Source of the DNA: Arthrobacter pigmenti
GTDB taxonomy: Bacteria; Actinomycetota; Actinomycetes; Actinomycetales; Micrococcaceae
Assembly: GCF_011927905.1 (NCBI RefSeq)
Contig: NZ_JAATJL010000001.1
Location: forward strand, 1,674,001-1,738,000
DNA length: 64,000 nucleotides
Direction of reading: 5' to 3'
Part shown: positions 20,199 to 27,879 of the stretch, piece after piece
Numbering within the stretch: position 1 is the first letter of the stretch
Layout: every line of letters begins with the position of its first letter
Position numbers and translations under genes: made by a program
The notes under the pieces: model-generated
What the model saw: only the letters and a program-made list of their open reading frames with translations
Told to the model about the DNA's origin: nothing
Database searches by the model: none

Positions 20199-21695
20199 TC
20201 AGTGCCGTGAACGCCGAATCAGCGCCAGGAACATCGCATCGGTGCCGTGGACATGTGGCCAGAGCTGCGCGGTGGACTCATGCCCAGCGTTCAGGGCACC
20301 CGTGATGCTCACTGCATCCAGCGCGGCACCGGCGTCGAGGAGTGAGAAGTCCTTCCGGCCGCGCAGACAGTCCTGCACGACGGCGGTTGTCTCGGCCGGG
20401 TGTGGCGAGCAGGTGACGTACGCGACCACTCCACCGGGGCGTACGGTATCGAGCGCCTCGCTCAGCAGGCCGCGTTGAAGCGGCGCCAGGTCGACGAGAT
20501 CTGCGGGCTTCCGGCGCCAACGCGACTCGGGACGGCGACGCAGCGCACCCAGCCCGGTGCATGGCGCGTCAACCAGAATCCGGTCGAACCCATCCGGATA
20601 TGCTGCGCCGACGGTCCTGCCGTCATCAACGCGCACGGTCCAGACATGCGAAGGGACGGCGTCCAACGCCTGGCGCACCAGCGCAGCGCGATGTTCCGCG
20701 GGCTCATTGGCAACCAGGACGTGGCCGCCCTGGGCCGCGACCGCCCCGAGCAGCGCCGCCTTGCCGCCCGGCCCTGCGCACAGATCGAGCCAGCTCTCGC
20801 CCTTCCCGCCCCCTGAATCCAGTTCCACCGCAGCCAGCGCCCGGGCAACGAGTTGCGAACCGGCGTCCTGCACGCGGACCTTTCCGGAACGGACGCTCTC
20901 CAGCCGGCCCACATCGCCGGCGGCAAACACCACGGAGTCTTCCACGAGGTCACCAGGGCGCCCGCCGGCTTGGAGCACCTCGTCCAAAGTACCGATGCCG
21001 GGGAGCGCGACCAGGTTGACTTCGGGCGCGGCGTTGTCAGCCTGCAGCAGGTTGTCGATTTCGCTGACGTTCCTGCCGTGTGCCACGAGGCTCTGGCGTA
21101 ACGCCCGGACGATCCATTCGGGGTGGCTGAACTTCAGCGAGCTGACCCGGACCGGCTCTTCCATCCCGCCAACAAGCTCGTCGAGCCACTCCGCGAGCGG
21201 TCGGCGTGAGACCTTCCGCAGCACGGCGTTGATCAGTGAGGAAGGTCCAGCGCCGATGACCGCGCGGGCGAGCCCGACGGTCTGGTCCAACGCGGCATGC
21301 GGCGGCACGCGCATCGCCATGAGCTGGTGCACCCCGATCCGCAGTGCGTCAAGGACGGCCGGATCAAGCTGGTCCAGGGGACGGTCCACACACTGCCCCA
21401 GGATTGCGTCATATGTTCCTTGCCCACGCAGGGCGCCGTAAGCCAGTTCCGTGGCGAAGCCGGCGTCCTGGCGTCCCAGCCGGTGCTTACGGATACTGCC
21501 GGGAAGAACCAGGTTGGCGTAGGCGTCGTCCGCCGAGACGGCCCGCAGCACCTCAAACGCAACAAGCCGCGCCGGGTCGGCACGACGCGTGCGCTCAGAC
21601 GGTGCCGCCGTCGAGAATTTTCGGGACCCTGACCGGTTGCGTTCGCGTCCACGCTCATTGCGCCGACTGGGATCGTTGGGGCGTCTGTCGGTCAT
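20199..21695 (-). CDS. rsmB: 16S rRNA (cytosine-967-C5)-methyltransferase-type RsmB/Fmu
   Basis: 498 aa. A basic, low-complexity N-terminal tail (about residues 1-40) precedes a NusB-like RNA-binding domain (about 40-175) and a SAM-dependent methyltransferase domain. The SAM loop [14 protein letters not shown], the catalytic [18 protein letters not shown] and the second cysteine in [11 protein letters not shown] are intact. The family methylates C967 of 16S rRNA. It overlaps the fmt stop by 4 bp, giving a def-fmt-rsmB-rpe transcript. Confidence 0.94.
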   Translation of the reverse strand: MTDRRPNDPSRRNERGRERNRSGSRKFSTAAPSERTRRADPARLVAFEVLRAVSADDAYANLVLPGSIRKHRLGRQDAGFATELAYGALRGQGTYDAILGQCVDRPLDQLDPAVLDALRIGVHQLMAMRVPPHAALDQTVGLARAVIGAGPSSLINAVLRKVSRRPLAEWLDELVGGMEEPVRVSSLKFSHPEWIVRALRQSLVAHGRNVSEIDNLLQADNAAPEVNLVALPGIGTLDEVLQAGGRPGDLVEDSVVFAAGDVGRLESVRSGKVRVQDAGSQLVARALAAVELDSGGGKGESWLDLCAGPGGKAALLGAVAAQGGHVLVANEPAEHRAALVRQALDAVPSHVWTVRVDDGRTVGAAYPDGFDRILVDAPCTGLGALRRRPESRWRRKPADLVDLAPLQRGLLSEALDTVRPGGVVAYVTCSPHPAETTAVVQDCLRGRKDFSLLDAGAALDAVSITGALNAGHESTAQLWPHVHGTDAMFLALIRRSRH

Positions 21696-22609
21696 TCGAA
21701 CCTCACATCTTTTCGTTGTGCGCCACGGAACCAGTCGGCGGCTGCGAGGACGGTTCGGCCCGATGGCTGCAGGACGCCCAGCTCGACCGCGTGGGAACCG
21801 GTGCCCACCAGAACAGCACCATTACGCTGCGAAGCCTCTCCGGGCGGCAGATCGGTCACTTCCGGACGCAGCAGCACCGGGCCAATCTTGAACCGTTGCC
21901 CACTCAGGGTGGTCCAGGCGCCCGGTTCCGGTGTCACGCCGCTGATACGCCGTTTCACGGCAAGGGCCGGATCACTCCAGCGGATCCGGCCGTCCTCGCC
22001 CGAGAGTTTCGGGGCGAGGGACACCTGGCCCTCCTGCGGAAAAGCCTTTGCGCGTCCCTGTTCAATTGCAGAAAGAGTCTGCGCAAGCAGCACTGCCCCG
22101 CTGGCAGAGAGCCGCTCCAGAAGAGCACCGCTGGTGTCCCCGGTCAGAACCGATTCGGTCACAGTACCGAAGAGAGGGCCGGTATCAAGGCCCTCTTCGA
22201 GCAGGAAGGTGGACGCTCCCGTCACATCGTCGCCGTTGATGAGCGCGTGCTGCACCGGCGCTGCCCCACGCCAGGCAGGCAGGAGCGAAAAATGCAGGTT
22301 GATCCAACCGTGTCTGGGAATTGTCAGCGCAGTTACCGGCACGATCCCGCCATACGCAACAATTGCGGCCGCATCAAGATCCAAGGCGTCAAGGCGCGCA
22401 ACAACGTCCTCGTCGATACGGTTTGCTTTCACGGTTTCGAGTCCAAGCCTTGCCGCCTCCTGAGCCACAGGGCTCGGCGTCAGGACCTTCTTCCGACCCA
22501 CCGGCGCATCCTGGCGCGTGAGAACTGCCGCAACATGGTGGCCTGCACGGAGAAGCTCAGTCAGTGACGGCACTGCCACGTCCGGTGTGCCCGCGAACAA
22601 CACCCTCAC
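21692..22609 (-). CDS. fmt: Methionyl-tRNA formyltransferase
   Basis: 305 aa. It transfers a formyl group from 10-formyl-THF to Met-tRNAi. The signature LHFSLLPAWRGAAPVQHALI with the catalytic His, and the Asn/Asp of the active site (INGDDVTG), are present; the C-terminal OB-like domain begins near residue 205. It overlaps def upstream and rsmB downstream by 4 bp each, so the formylation and deformylation enzymes are translated together. Confidence 0.96.
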   Translation of the reverse strand: MRVLFAGTPDVAVPSLTELLRAGHHVAAVLTRQDAPVGRKKVLTPSPVAQEAARLGLETVKANRIDEDVVARLDALDLDAAAIVAYGGIVPVTALTIPRHGWINLHFSLLPAWRGAAPVQHALINGDDVTGASTFLLEEGLDTGPLFGTVTESVLTGDTSGALLERLSASGAVLLAQTLSAIEQGRAKAFPQEGQVSLAPKLSGEDGRIRWSDPALAVKRRISGVTPEPGAWTTLSGQRFKIGPVLLRPEVTDLPPGEASQRNGAVLVGTGSHAVELGVLQPSGRTVLAAADWFRGAQRKDVRFE

Positions 22610-23193
22610 CGGCTGCCGCCCTTGTCCTGGCTGAGTAACGGACCAGTACCGAAGGCCGAGCCCACTGACGCGGACCTCTTTTCGACTGTCTCCTGGGTAA
22701 CTGATCGATAGTGCGCATTCCGCAGTGCCTGCATCGCGCGGCTACGCTCCTTACCTTCCAACCGGTCGATATAGAGCCGCCCATCCAGATGGTCTGTTTC
22801 ATGCTGGAAGCAACGGGCGAGCATGCCGGTGGCTTCCAACTCAAGCGGAGATCCCGAGGCGTCATATCCCCGCAACCGGACCTGCGCTGCCCGCGGCAAC
22901 TCAGACCCGATTCCGGGAACCGACAGGCATCCCTCCTGGTCACCCGACTGTATTGACTCTCCCAGGGTCAATACAGGGTTGATGACATGCCCTTCCACGC
23001 CATCCACCGCATAGGTGAATATGCGGAGCCCGACGCCTACCTGGGGGCCCGCCAAGCCGGCCCCGTTCACGCTGTGCATAGTCTCGGACATGTTCTGGAC
23101 CAGCCGCACGAGATCGGGACCGAAGCCCACCACCTCAGCCGCCGGTGTGCGCAGCACAGGATCTCCGATCATTCTGATGCTCAGAACTGCCAT
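22606..23193 (-). CDS. def: Peptide deformylase
   Basis: 195 aa from the ATG at 23193 (MAVLSIRMIGDPVLRTPA). It removes the formyl group from nascent peptides with a metal. All three motifs are present: GAGLAGPQVG, EGCLSVPG with the metal-binding Cys, and QHETDHLDG with two His ligands and the catalytic Glu. The frame continues to 23277, but the internal ATG matches the family start; GTGAGGA lies about 12 nt upstream. First gene of def-fmt-rsmB-rpe. Confidence 0.95.
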   Translation of the reverse strand: MAVLSIRMIGDPVLRTPAAEVVGFGPDLVRLVQNMSETMHSVNGAGLAGPQVGVGLRIFTYAVDGVEGHVINPVLTLGESIQSGDQEGCLSVPGIGSELPRAAQVRLRGYDASGSPLELEATGMLARCFQHETDHLDGRLYIDRLEGKERSRAMQALRNAHYRSVTQETVEKRSASVGSAFGTGPLLSQDKGGSR

Positions 23194-23298
23194 TCGGTTG
23201 TGCGTCCTCACTTTTATGTGGTGATGCCGAGGAAACGCGCTGTCCGGCGCGGGTTCAGCTGGGGAAAACATGGTCAATTCTAGGGCCGGCGCTGCCGT

Positions 23299-24204
23299 TC
23301 AGCCTCCCTGCGCGGGAGCGGCGGAAGCCGCGTGCCCAGCGCCGGGCTGCGCTTCCTGCGTACGCGGGGGCGGCGGGACAACGAGCAGCGGACGTCCTGC
23401 GTTTGCCACTTCTCCCCCCGCCTCCCAGATACGCCTCAGGGCGCAGAACTTGTACCAATGATGCTTGAGGACCTCCGGATTGGCACGCAGTGCGCGCACC
23501 TCAGTTTGCCCGACAGCCACTCCGAGCAGGACTGGATCCGCGCCATGCTGCCACGGCTCCCAGGTGCCGGAGACAGGATCCACCAGCGACTCCTGCGCTT
23601 TCATTCCCGCGACAAGCTGCATGACCACTTTTTCATCCAGGGGCTTGACCATTCCGTCCCTGTCCGTAGCACGGGTCTTGAAATCGAGGATGCATAAGCG
23701 TCCGCCGATCGTTGCCACGAGATCCAACGTTCCCGCATAGCCCAGCTCACTGTTCCATACGGTGATCTCAGGCTCGATGGGCTGCACCTGGTAGAGATCC
23801 CACCACTCATCGAATCGCGCCGCGAATCCCTCTTCTCCGTGCTGCACAAGGTCGGTGCGCGCTTGCTCAGCCTGGTGTTCCCGGCCCAGGTCCCGAAGGG
23901 CGATCTGCTCGCAGTAATAGTGCACCCTGGTGCCGCGACGTGCGGCGTCTTCCCGGTAGCGCTCCGCAGCTTTCGAGGCGTCCTGTATGACCGCCCTCAT
24001 CTCCGAAGCGTTGCCGAGCGAGGAGGGCAGCCGTGGATCCTGAGCCAGCGCGCTGGCAGCCATATAGCCGAACCAGCCGTCAAGCGAGGACGACTGCGCC
24101 TGCGAGATAACCGTAGTGATGGATGGGACGAGCGGCGGCTCCGAGGTGGATCGGGAGTACATGCGCCCGCGTTCAGTGGCGTGTGCGAGGAGCGGCTCGG
24201 TCAT
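23299..24204 (-). CDS. PD-(D/E)XK nuclease-superfamily-like protein
   Basis: 301 aa. The core GYAGTLDLVATIGGRLCILDFKT (about residues 153-175, read as GTLDLVA then LCILDFKT) fits the PD-(D/E)XK active-site pattern: acidic residue in GTLD, then D-x-K in the next strand. An upstream helix with RGTRVHYYCEQIALRDLG resembles the H-containing motif of RecB/Cas4-like exonucleases. No helicase or CRISPR partner is adjacent. The C-terminal 60 residues are Pro/Ala-rich. DNA substrate and role are unknown; I regard nuclease fold as likely and activity as unproven. Confidence 0.65.
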   Translation of the reverse strand: MTEPLLAHATERGRMYSRSTSEPPLVPSITTVISQAQSSSLDGWFGYMAASALAQDPRLPSSLGNASEMRAVIQDASKAAERYREDAARRGTRVHYYCEQIALRDLGREHQAEQARTDLVQHGEEGFAARFDEWWDLYQVQPIEPEITVWNSELGYAGTLDLVATIGGRLCILDFKTRATDRDGMVKPLDEKVVMQLVAGMKAQESLVDPVSGTWEPWQHGADPVLLGVAVGQTEVRALRANPEVLKHHWYKFCALRRIWEAGGEVANAGRPLLVVPPPPRTQEAQPGAGHAASAAPAQGG

Positions 24205-24210
24205 GATTCC

Positions 24211-24216
24211 AGTGTG
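24211..24216 (-). promoter_or_regulatory. Possible -10 box for leaderless PD-(D/E)XK gene
   Basis: CACACT on the minus strand, six bases before the ATG at 24204. It matches xANNNT but lacks the first T, so support is weak. No Shine-Dalgarno is seen. Confidence 0.25.
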
Positions 24217-24443
24217 TCACCCGCTACTGACAGAACGTGAACAGGCAGCAATCGCCACCGCACGGTCGAATGACTTCGGTGACGGCGGCGTGCTTATACC
24301 GTATTGCCTTCTCCAGGATCTGCAGGCTCTCCGGGGTGCGGTGAATTGGACGAACCCCCCTTCCTCGGATATTGTTTTTACTCGTTGGAAAGACGCCGTG
24401 AGCGGAGCTGAATGTTCCTGAAACTCCCGGTCACATTCCTTTC

Positions 24444-24517
24444 GCGGACGTAGCTCAGCTGGCTAGAGCACCACCTTGCCAAGGTGGATGTCGCGGGTTC
24501 GAATCCCGTCGTCCGCT
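24444..24517 (+). tRNA. tRNA-Gly(GCC), copy 1
   Basis: Cloverleaf: acceptor GCGGACG/CGTCCGC, D arm GCTC/GAGC, anticodon stem CCACC/GGTGG with loop TTGCCAA (anticodon GCC), T arm GCGGG-TTCGAAT-CCCGT, discriminator T. CCA is not encoded. Identical over the full 74 nt to the copy at 24772. Confidence 0.97.
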
Positions 24518-24571
24518 CGCAAGTCACTGTATACGCTGGCCTAGGTCAGTGGTCCTGCTACGGCAGGTCAC

Positions 24572-24642
24572 GGTGGGGTGGCCGAGAGGCGAGGCAGCGG
24601 CCTGCAAAGCCGTATACGCGGGTTCGAATCCCGTCCCCACCT
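24572..24642 (+). tRNA. tRNA-Cys(GCA)
   Basis: 71-nt cloverleaf: acceptor GGTGGGG/CCCCACC, D arm GCC/GGC, anticodon stem GCGGC/GCCGT (with G-T pair) and loop CTGCAAA (anticodon GCA), T arm CGGG-TTCGAAT-CCCG, discriminator T. CCA not encoded. It lies between tRNA-Gly and tRNA-Val in one cluster. Confidence 0.96.
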
Positions 24643-24667
24643 CCATACGGTTATATTTGCACAGCAC

Positions 24668-24739
24668 GGGCGATTGGCGCAGCGGTAGCGCGCTTCCCTG
24701 ACACGGAAGAGGTCACTGGTTCGATCCCAGTATCGCCCA
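24668..24739 (+). tRNA. tRNA-Val(GAC)
   Basis: 72-nt cloverleaf: acceptor GGGCGAT/ATCGCCC, D arm GCGC/GCGC, anticodon stem CTTCC/GGAAG and loop CTGACAC (anticodon GAC), T arm ACTGG-TTCGATC-CCAGT, discriminator A. CCA not encoded. A terminator hairpin follows after 3 nt. Confidence 0.96.
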
Positions 24740-24742
24740 CGC

Positions 24743-24770
24743 AAGGCGCCTCCATTGAGAGGCGCCTTTT
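24743..24770 (+). terminator. Rho-independent terminator after tRNA-Val, touching the next tRNA
   Basis: Perfect 10-bp stem AAGGCGCCTC/GAGGCGCCTT with a 6-nt loop, ending in TTTT at 24767-24770. The second tRNA-Gly begins only one base later (24772). Confidence 0.8.
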
Positions 24771-24771
24771 C

Positions 24772-24845
24772 GCGGACGTAGCTCAGCTGGCTAGAGCACC
24801 ACCTTGCCAAGGTGGATGTCGCGGGTTCGAATCCCGTCGTCCGCT
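24772..24845 (+). tRNA. tRNA-Gly(GCC), copy 2
   Basis: Same 74-nt sequence as copy 1, with anticodon GCC and no encoded CCA. It starts one base after the U-run of the tRNA-Val terminator, so its transcription depends on read-through or on a promoter overlapping tRNA-Val. Exact duplicate 328 bp downstream of copy 1. Confidence 0.97.
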
Positions 24846-24890
24846 CTCCTACCTCACCAGCGTCTCTCGTCCGGATCAGCGCAGCGGACC

Positions 24891-25205
24891 TTAGTGGAGC
24901 ACCTTCAGCCCCACTACACAGCCCACGATCCCGAGTACGAAGAGCACTTTCAGCAGGGATGCGGCCTCGCCGTCGAAGACCATTGCGTACGTAACAGTGA
25001 GCGCAGCGCCGATTCCCACCCACACGGCATAGGAAGTTCCGGTTGGAAGGGTGCGCATGGCCCAGGCCAAGCCAATCATGCTCAGTATCAGCCCGATGGC
25101 GAAAATCATCGTGGGCCACAATTTGGTGAAACCCTCCGACTTTCCGAGCGCGGTTGCCCAGACCGCCTCCAGTACTCCGGATATAACAAGAATGACCCAA
25201 GCCAT
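24891..25205 (-). CDS. Gdx/SugE-type SMR guanidinium exporter
   Basis: 104 aa, four membrane helices, small multidrug resistance family. The N-terminus MAWVILVISGVLEAVWATAL with the essential Glu (Glu13) followed by GKSEGFT is the SugE/Gdx subtype pattern rather than EmrE. Gdx proteins export guanidinium in exchange for protons. The assignment is supported by the guanidine-III riboswitch directly upstream. I chose the ATG at 25205 with AGGAG at 25216-25220; the longer frame runs through the riboswitch. Functional units are dual-topology dimers, and a single gene fits that. Confidence 0.92.
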   Translation of the reverse strand: MAWVILVISGVLEAVWATALGKSEGFTKLWPTMIFAIGLILSMIGLAWAMRTLPTGTSYAVWVGIGAALTVTYAMVFDGEAASLLKVLFVLGIVGCVVGLKVLH

Positions 25206-25222
25206 GATTGATCTTCTCCTGA

Positions 25223-25268
25223 GCGCCGTCTTGTCGCTGACCGGGTACGGCGCACCTCGTCCGGGTGC
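25223..25268 (-). promoter_or_regulatory. Guanidine-III riboswitch controlling gdx
   Basis: On the minus strand, GCACCCGGACGAGGTGC is followed by GCGCCGTACCCGGTCAGCG and ACAAGACGGCGC, matching the guanidine-III (ykkC-III) aptamer as I recall it, with one extra C in GTCAGCGACAAG. The GCGCCGT/ACGGCGC helix and the pseudoknot partner CCGG/CCGG are conserved. The 3' end lies 2 nt before the AGGAG ribosome binding site of gdx (25216-25220), which suggests ligand-dependent control of translation start. Confidence 0.88.
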
Positions 25269-25357
25269 CATCTGGCTCAGATAAGGCTGTCACACGGGGC
25301 CCCGGTGGGCAAGATCGCGTGCGATGGAAATCACGCTCAGGGCGAAAGCGGATACTC

Positions 25358-25386
25358 TTGGCGGCGCGATCAGGCCTCCTTATGAT
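25358..25386 (+). promoter_or_regulatory. Promoter of the small gene at 25435
   Basis: TTGGCG (25358-25363), a 17-bp spacer, then TATGAT (25381-25386). This is one of the best sigma-A-like promoters in the window. Predicted start near 25393, directly before an 8-bp hairpin GAGGGAAC/GTTCCCTC (25395-25415). Confidence 0.65.
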
Positions 25387-25394
25387 GGTGTGCG

Positions 25395-25415
25395 GAGGGA
25401 ACAAGAGGTTCCCTC
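25395..25415 (+). other. 5' leader hairpin of the small gene
   Basis: 8-bp perfect stem with loop AAGAG at the predicted 5' end of the mRNA, 9 nt ahead of the AAAGGAGG ribosome binding site. It may stabilise the short mRNA; no sequence homology to a known riboswitch was recognised. Confidence 0.5.
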
Positions 25416-25434
25416 AAGAAGAAAGGAGGTGTCT

Positions 25435-25542
25435 GTGTCTGTATTTGACGGGCTCAAAGGCAAGGCCGGAGAGTTGAAGGACAGGGCAACCGGACTGACG
25501 GGCAGGACTGTGGACAGCACAGGAAGCGATCGGTTCGCTTAG
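25435..25542 (+). CDS. 35-residue small protein
   Basis: GTG start 5 nt after the strong ribosome binding site AAAGGAGG (25422-25429). The product begins MSVFDGLKGKAGELKDRATG and ends LTGRTVDSTGSDRFA. The N-terminal amphipathic Lys/Gly/Ala helix resembles the start of MT0933-like antitoxin proteins and CsbD-like stress proteins, but it is shorter than either, so it may be a distinct microprotein or a truncated remnant. It has its own promoter (25358-25386) and terminator (25590-25627), and no toxin gene is adjacent. Confidence 0.6.
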   Translation: MSVFDGLKGKAGELKDRATGLTGRTVDSTGSDRFA

Positions 25543-25589
25543 CTCACCGAAGCCTCCGGCCTTACGTATAAGCCTTTAGCACGACAAGG

Positions 25590-25627
25590 AAGCGCCGACC
25601 CTGCCGCGAGGCAGTGTCGGCGCTTTT
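25590..25627 (+). terminator. Terminator after the small gene, shared with zapE
   Basis: 10-bp stem AAGCGCCGAC/GTCGGCGCTT, a C-T mismatch, then 5 bp CTGCC/GGCAG capped by GCGA, followed by TTTTGTCTT. It lies 47 nt after the small gene's stop and 14 nt past the zapE stop, so it can also stop the convergent zapE transcript. Confidence 0.85.
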
Positions 25628-25641
25628 GTCTTCCGCTTAGC

Positions 25642-26676
25642 TCAGGTGATGGGCTCCTCTGCCTGACGGGCAAGTGCAGTGAGGCGGGAGACCGCGCGGT
25701 AGTACTTCTTCATGTAGCCCCCGCCCATCATTTCCTGCGTGAAGAGCTCGCTCAGGGGCGCTCCACTGGCGAGTATTGGTACGTCCTTGTCGTAGAGCCG
25801 GTCAGCCAGCACCACGAAGCGTAGGGCGACAGCCTGCTCGGTGATGGTTGCGACGTTGTGCCAGGCCACCACATCGACGCCGTCGATGAGCTGCCGGTAA
25901 CGGCTTGGGTGTACGCCGGACAGATGCTTGATGAGGTCGGCAAAGCTGTCCTCGGCAACTGTGAAGCCGTCGTCGTAGGAGCGGACCCGATGTCGCACCT
26001 GTTGCTCGGTGAGCGGCGGTGGAGCCTCGGGAAGACCTCGGTGGCGATAATCTTCTCCGTCGATGCGGACGGTGTCGAACTGATCGGCGAGGACCTGGAT
26101 CTCGCGTTGGAAATCAACGGCTGCGAATCGTCCCTCACCCAGGGAGCCGGGAAGCGTGTTCGATGTCGCCGCGAGCTTTACCCCTGCGTCGGCCAGCTCC
26201 CGCATCAGCCGCGACATCAGCACTGTGTCCCCGGGGTCGTCCAGCTCGAACTCATCGATGCAGACGAGTTGGTATCCGCTGAGCGCGTCGACAGTCTTCC
26301 TGAAAGAAAGAGCACCCACCAGGTTGGTGTACTCGACAAAAGTGCCGAAAGCCTTCCTCCCACTGCTTGCATGCCAGAGGGAGGCGAGCAAGTGCGTCTT
26401 TCCGACGCCGAACCCGCCGTCGAGATAGATCCCGGCGCGGCTCTCCTGCCGCTTTGAACCGAAGAGCTTTCGCAGTCCGCTGGGCTTCGGGGCATTCACC
26501 GTGGTCGCAAAGTGGCGCAGGGCTTTCACTGCTGCTGCCTGCGACGGCTGGTGGGGGTCGGGCCGATAGGACTCGAAGGAGACCGACCCGAACCGGTGCG
26601 AGGGATAAAAGCCGTCCAGTAGTTCGTCCACTGAAACCTGTGGAGTTCGCTGGGTCAGATGTTCAATGGTTGCCAC
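25642..26676 (-). CDS. zapE: Cell division protein ZapE (AFG1-like ATPase)
   Basis: 344 aa from GTG 26676 (VATIEHLTQRTPQVSVDELL). AFG1/LACE1-family P-loop ATPase; in E. coli ZapE destabilises FtsZ rings under stress. Walker A GGFGVGKTHLLA and Walker B LVCIDEFELDD are present, followed by the conserved SRLMRELADAG and the sensor region ATSNT. The frame is open to 26829, but the upstream part has no family similarity. No strong ribosome binding site is visible before the GTG. It is divergent from the sulfurtransferase across 217 bp. Confidence 0.9.
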   Translation of the reverse strand: MATIEHLTQRTPQVSVDELLDGFYPSHRFGSVSFESYRPDPHQPSQAAAVKALRHFATTVNAPKPSGLRKLFGSKRQESRAGIYLDGGFGVGKTHLLASLWHASSGRKAFGTFVEYTNLVGALSFRKTVDALSGYQLVCIDEFELDDPGDTVLMSRLMRELADAGVKLAATSNTLPGSLGEGRFAAVDFQREIQVLADQFDTVRIDGEDYRHRGLPEAPPPLTEQQVRHRVRSYDDGFTVAEDSFADLIKHLSGVHPSRYRQLIDGVDVVAWHNVATITEQAVALRFVVLADRLYDKDVPILASGAPLSELFTQEMMGGGYMKKYYRAVSRLTALARQAEEPIT

Positions 26677-26846
26677 AGATTGGTGAGTCTTTCGTCGGCT
26701 TGGGAACTGGCGGCCGGAAAGCCGTGCTAGGCAAGAATACGTCAGCCTGGCAGACCGCCGTCGTAACCCGATTCCCGGGGCTTTCGCCGGCGCGGACAAT
26801 ATGGCGTCCCATGACCTGTCCGGAAGCAATAGCCTGCGTACGTGGT

Positions 26847-26852
26847 TAGGCT
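26847..26852 (+). promoter_or_regulatory. Possible -10 box of the sulfurtransferase-sufE unit
   Basis: TAGGCT about 42 nt before the ATG at 26894, leaving a short leader with AGGAAGG (26876-26882). No convincing -35 hexamer was seen. Confidence 0.3.
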
Positions 26853-26893
26853 AGGTGGGAATCAACCGTCGATACAGGAAGGCCCTTTTACGG

Positions 26894-27796
26894 ATGAGTG
26901 TCGCAACAGACCCCAACGAGAAGTTTGCCGAGTATGCCCACCCGGAACGCCTCGTCTCCACAGACTGGCTGGCAGAGAACCTGGGCGCGCCCGGGCTCGT
27001 GGTCGTGGAATCCGACGAGGATGTCCTGCTGTATGAAACCGGCCACATCGAGGGTGCGGTCAAGATCGACTGGCACACCGACCTCAATGATGAGGTATCG
27101 CGGGACTACGTCGACGGCGAGGGTTTCGCCCGTCTCATGTCCGCCAAGGGAATCGCGCGGGACACCACGGTTGTCATCTACGGTGACAAGTCCAACTGGT
27201 GGGCAGCCTACGCGCTGTGGGTCTTCACGCTCTTCGGTCACGAGGACGTCCGTCTGCTTGACGGAGGCCGTGACAAGTGGGTCGCCGAAGACCGGCCCCT
27301 TACAACCGACGTACCGCAGCCCGCCGCCACCGACTACCCCGTCGTGGAGCGCAACGATGCTCCTATCCGCGCGTACATGAGCGACGTTCTGGAGCACTTC
27401 GGCAACCCGCTGATCGATGTCCGTTCCGCAGATGAGTACACCGGTGCCCGCACCCATATGCCCGCTTATCCGGAGGAAGGCGCGCTCCGCGGCGGCCACA
27501 TCCCATCCGCGGCGTCAGTCCCGTGGGCACGCGCCGCGGCCGAAGACGGCACGTTCCGCGCCCGGAAGGAACTGGAGGGGATTTACCACGGCGAAGCCGG
27601 TTTGAAGGAGGGTGACGACGTCGTCGCGTATTGCCGTATCGGCGAGCGTTCCAGCCACACCTGGTTTGTGCTCCAGCACCTGCTCGGGTTCGAGAATGTG
27701 CGTAACTATGACGGCTCGTGGACCGAATGGGGCAACGCTGTACGGGTCCCGATCGTCAAGGGTGCAGAACCCGGAGTAGCACCTGCCCGCAGTTAG
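26894..27796 (+). CDS. sseA: Thiosulfate sulfurtransferase (rhodanese, SseA/CysA2 type)
   Basis: 300 aa with two rhodanese domains; the second carries the persulfide-forming Cys in [14 protein letters not shown] (about residue 243). It transfers sulfur from thiosulfate to thiophilic acceptors. The actinobacterial CysA2/SseA sequence pattern ([29 protein letters not shown]) is clear. Start ATG 26894 with AGGAAGG about 11 nt upstream; the in-frame GTG at 26855 is less likely. sufE follows after 83 nt, suggesting a persulfide relay. Confidence 0.93.
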   Translation: MSVATDPNEKFAEYAHPERLVSTDWLAENLGAPGLVVVESDEDVLLYETGHIEGAVKIDWHTDLNDEVSRDYVDGEGFARLMSAKGIARDTTVVIYGDKSNWWAAYALWVFTLFGHEDVRLLDGGRDKWVAEDRPLTTDVPQPAATDYPVVERNDAPIRAYMSDVLEHFGNPLIDVRSADEYTGARTHMPAYPEEGALRGGHIPSAASVPWARAAAEDGTFRARKELEGIYHGEAGLKEGDDVVAYCRIGERSSHTWFVLQHLLGFENVRNYDGSWTEWGNAVRVPIVKGAEPGVAPARS

Positions 27797-27849
27797 CATT
27801 CATCTGCAGCTCTTTCACGCGGCGTTACCGCGTAGCATTAAATGAAGTA

Positions 27850-27871
27850 GCCCCGGGCAGATGCCCGGGGC
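27850..27871 (+). other. GC hairpin between sseA and sufE, overlapping the sufE start region
   Basis: 9-bp stem GCCCCGGGC/GCCCGGGGC with loop AGAT, ending 8 nt before the sufE ATG. It has no U-run. It could attenuate transcription or limit ribosome access to sufE. Confidence 0.5.
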
Positions 27872-27879
27872 TGGTGAGG

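Noticed and set aside
21344-22567. 407-codon frame antisense to fmt and rsmB
   Set aside because: No motif; overlaps two well-supported genes.
23299-24204. Cas4 or a CRISPR-associated nuclease
   Set aside because: No repeats or other cas genes in the window; only the general PD-(D/E)XK pattern is supported.
24444-24845. Duplicate tRNA-Gly as a prophage or integrative element attachment pair
   Set aside because: The 254 bp between copies holds only two tRNAs; there is no integrase or foreign gene.
25435-25542. Antitoxin of a toxin-antitoxin pair
   Set aside because: Neighbours are an exporter and zapE; no toxin frame is present.
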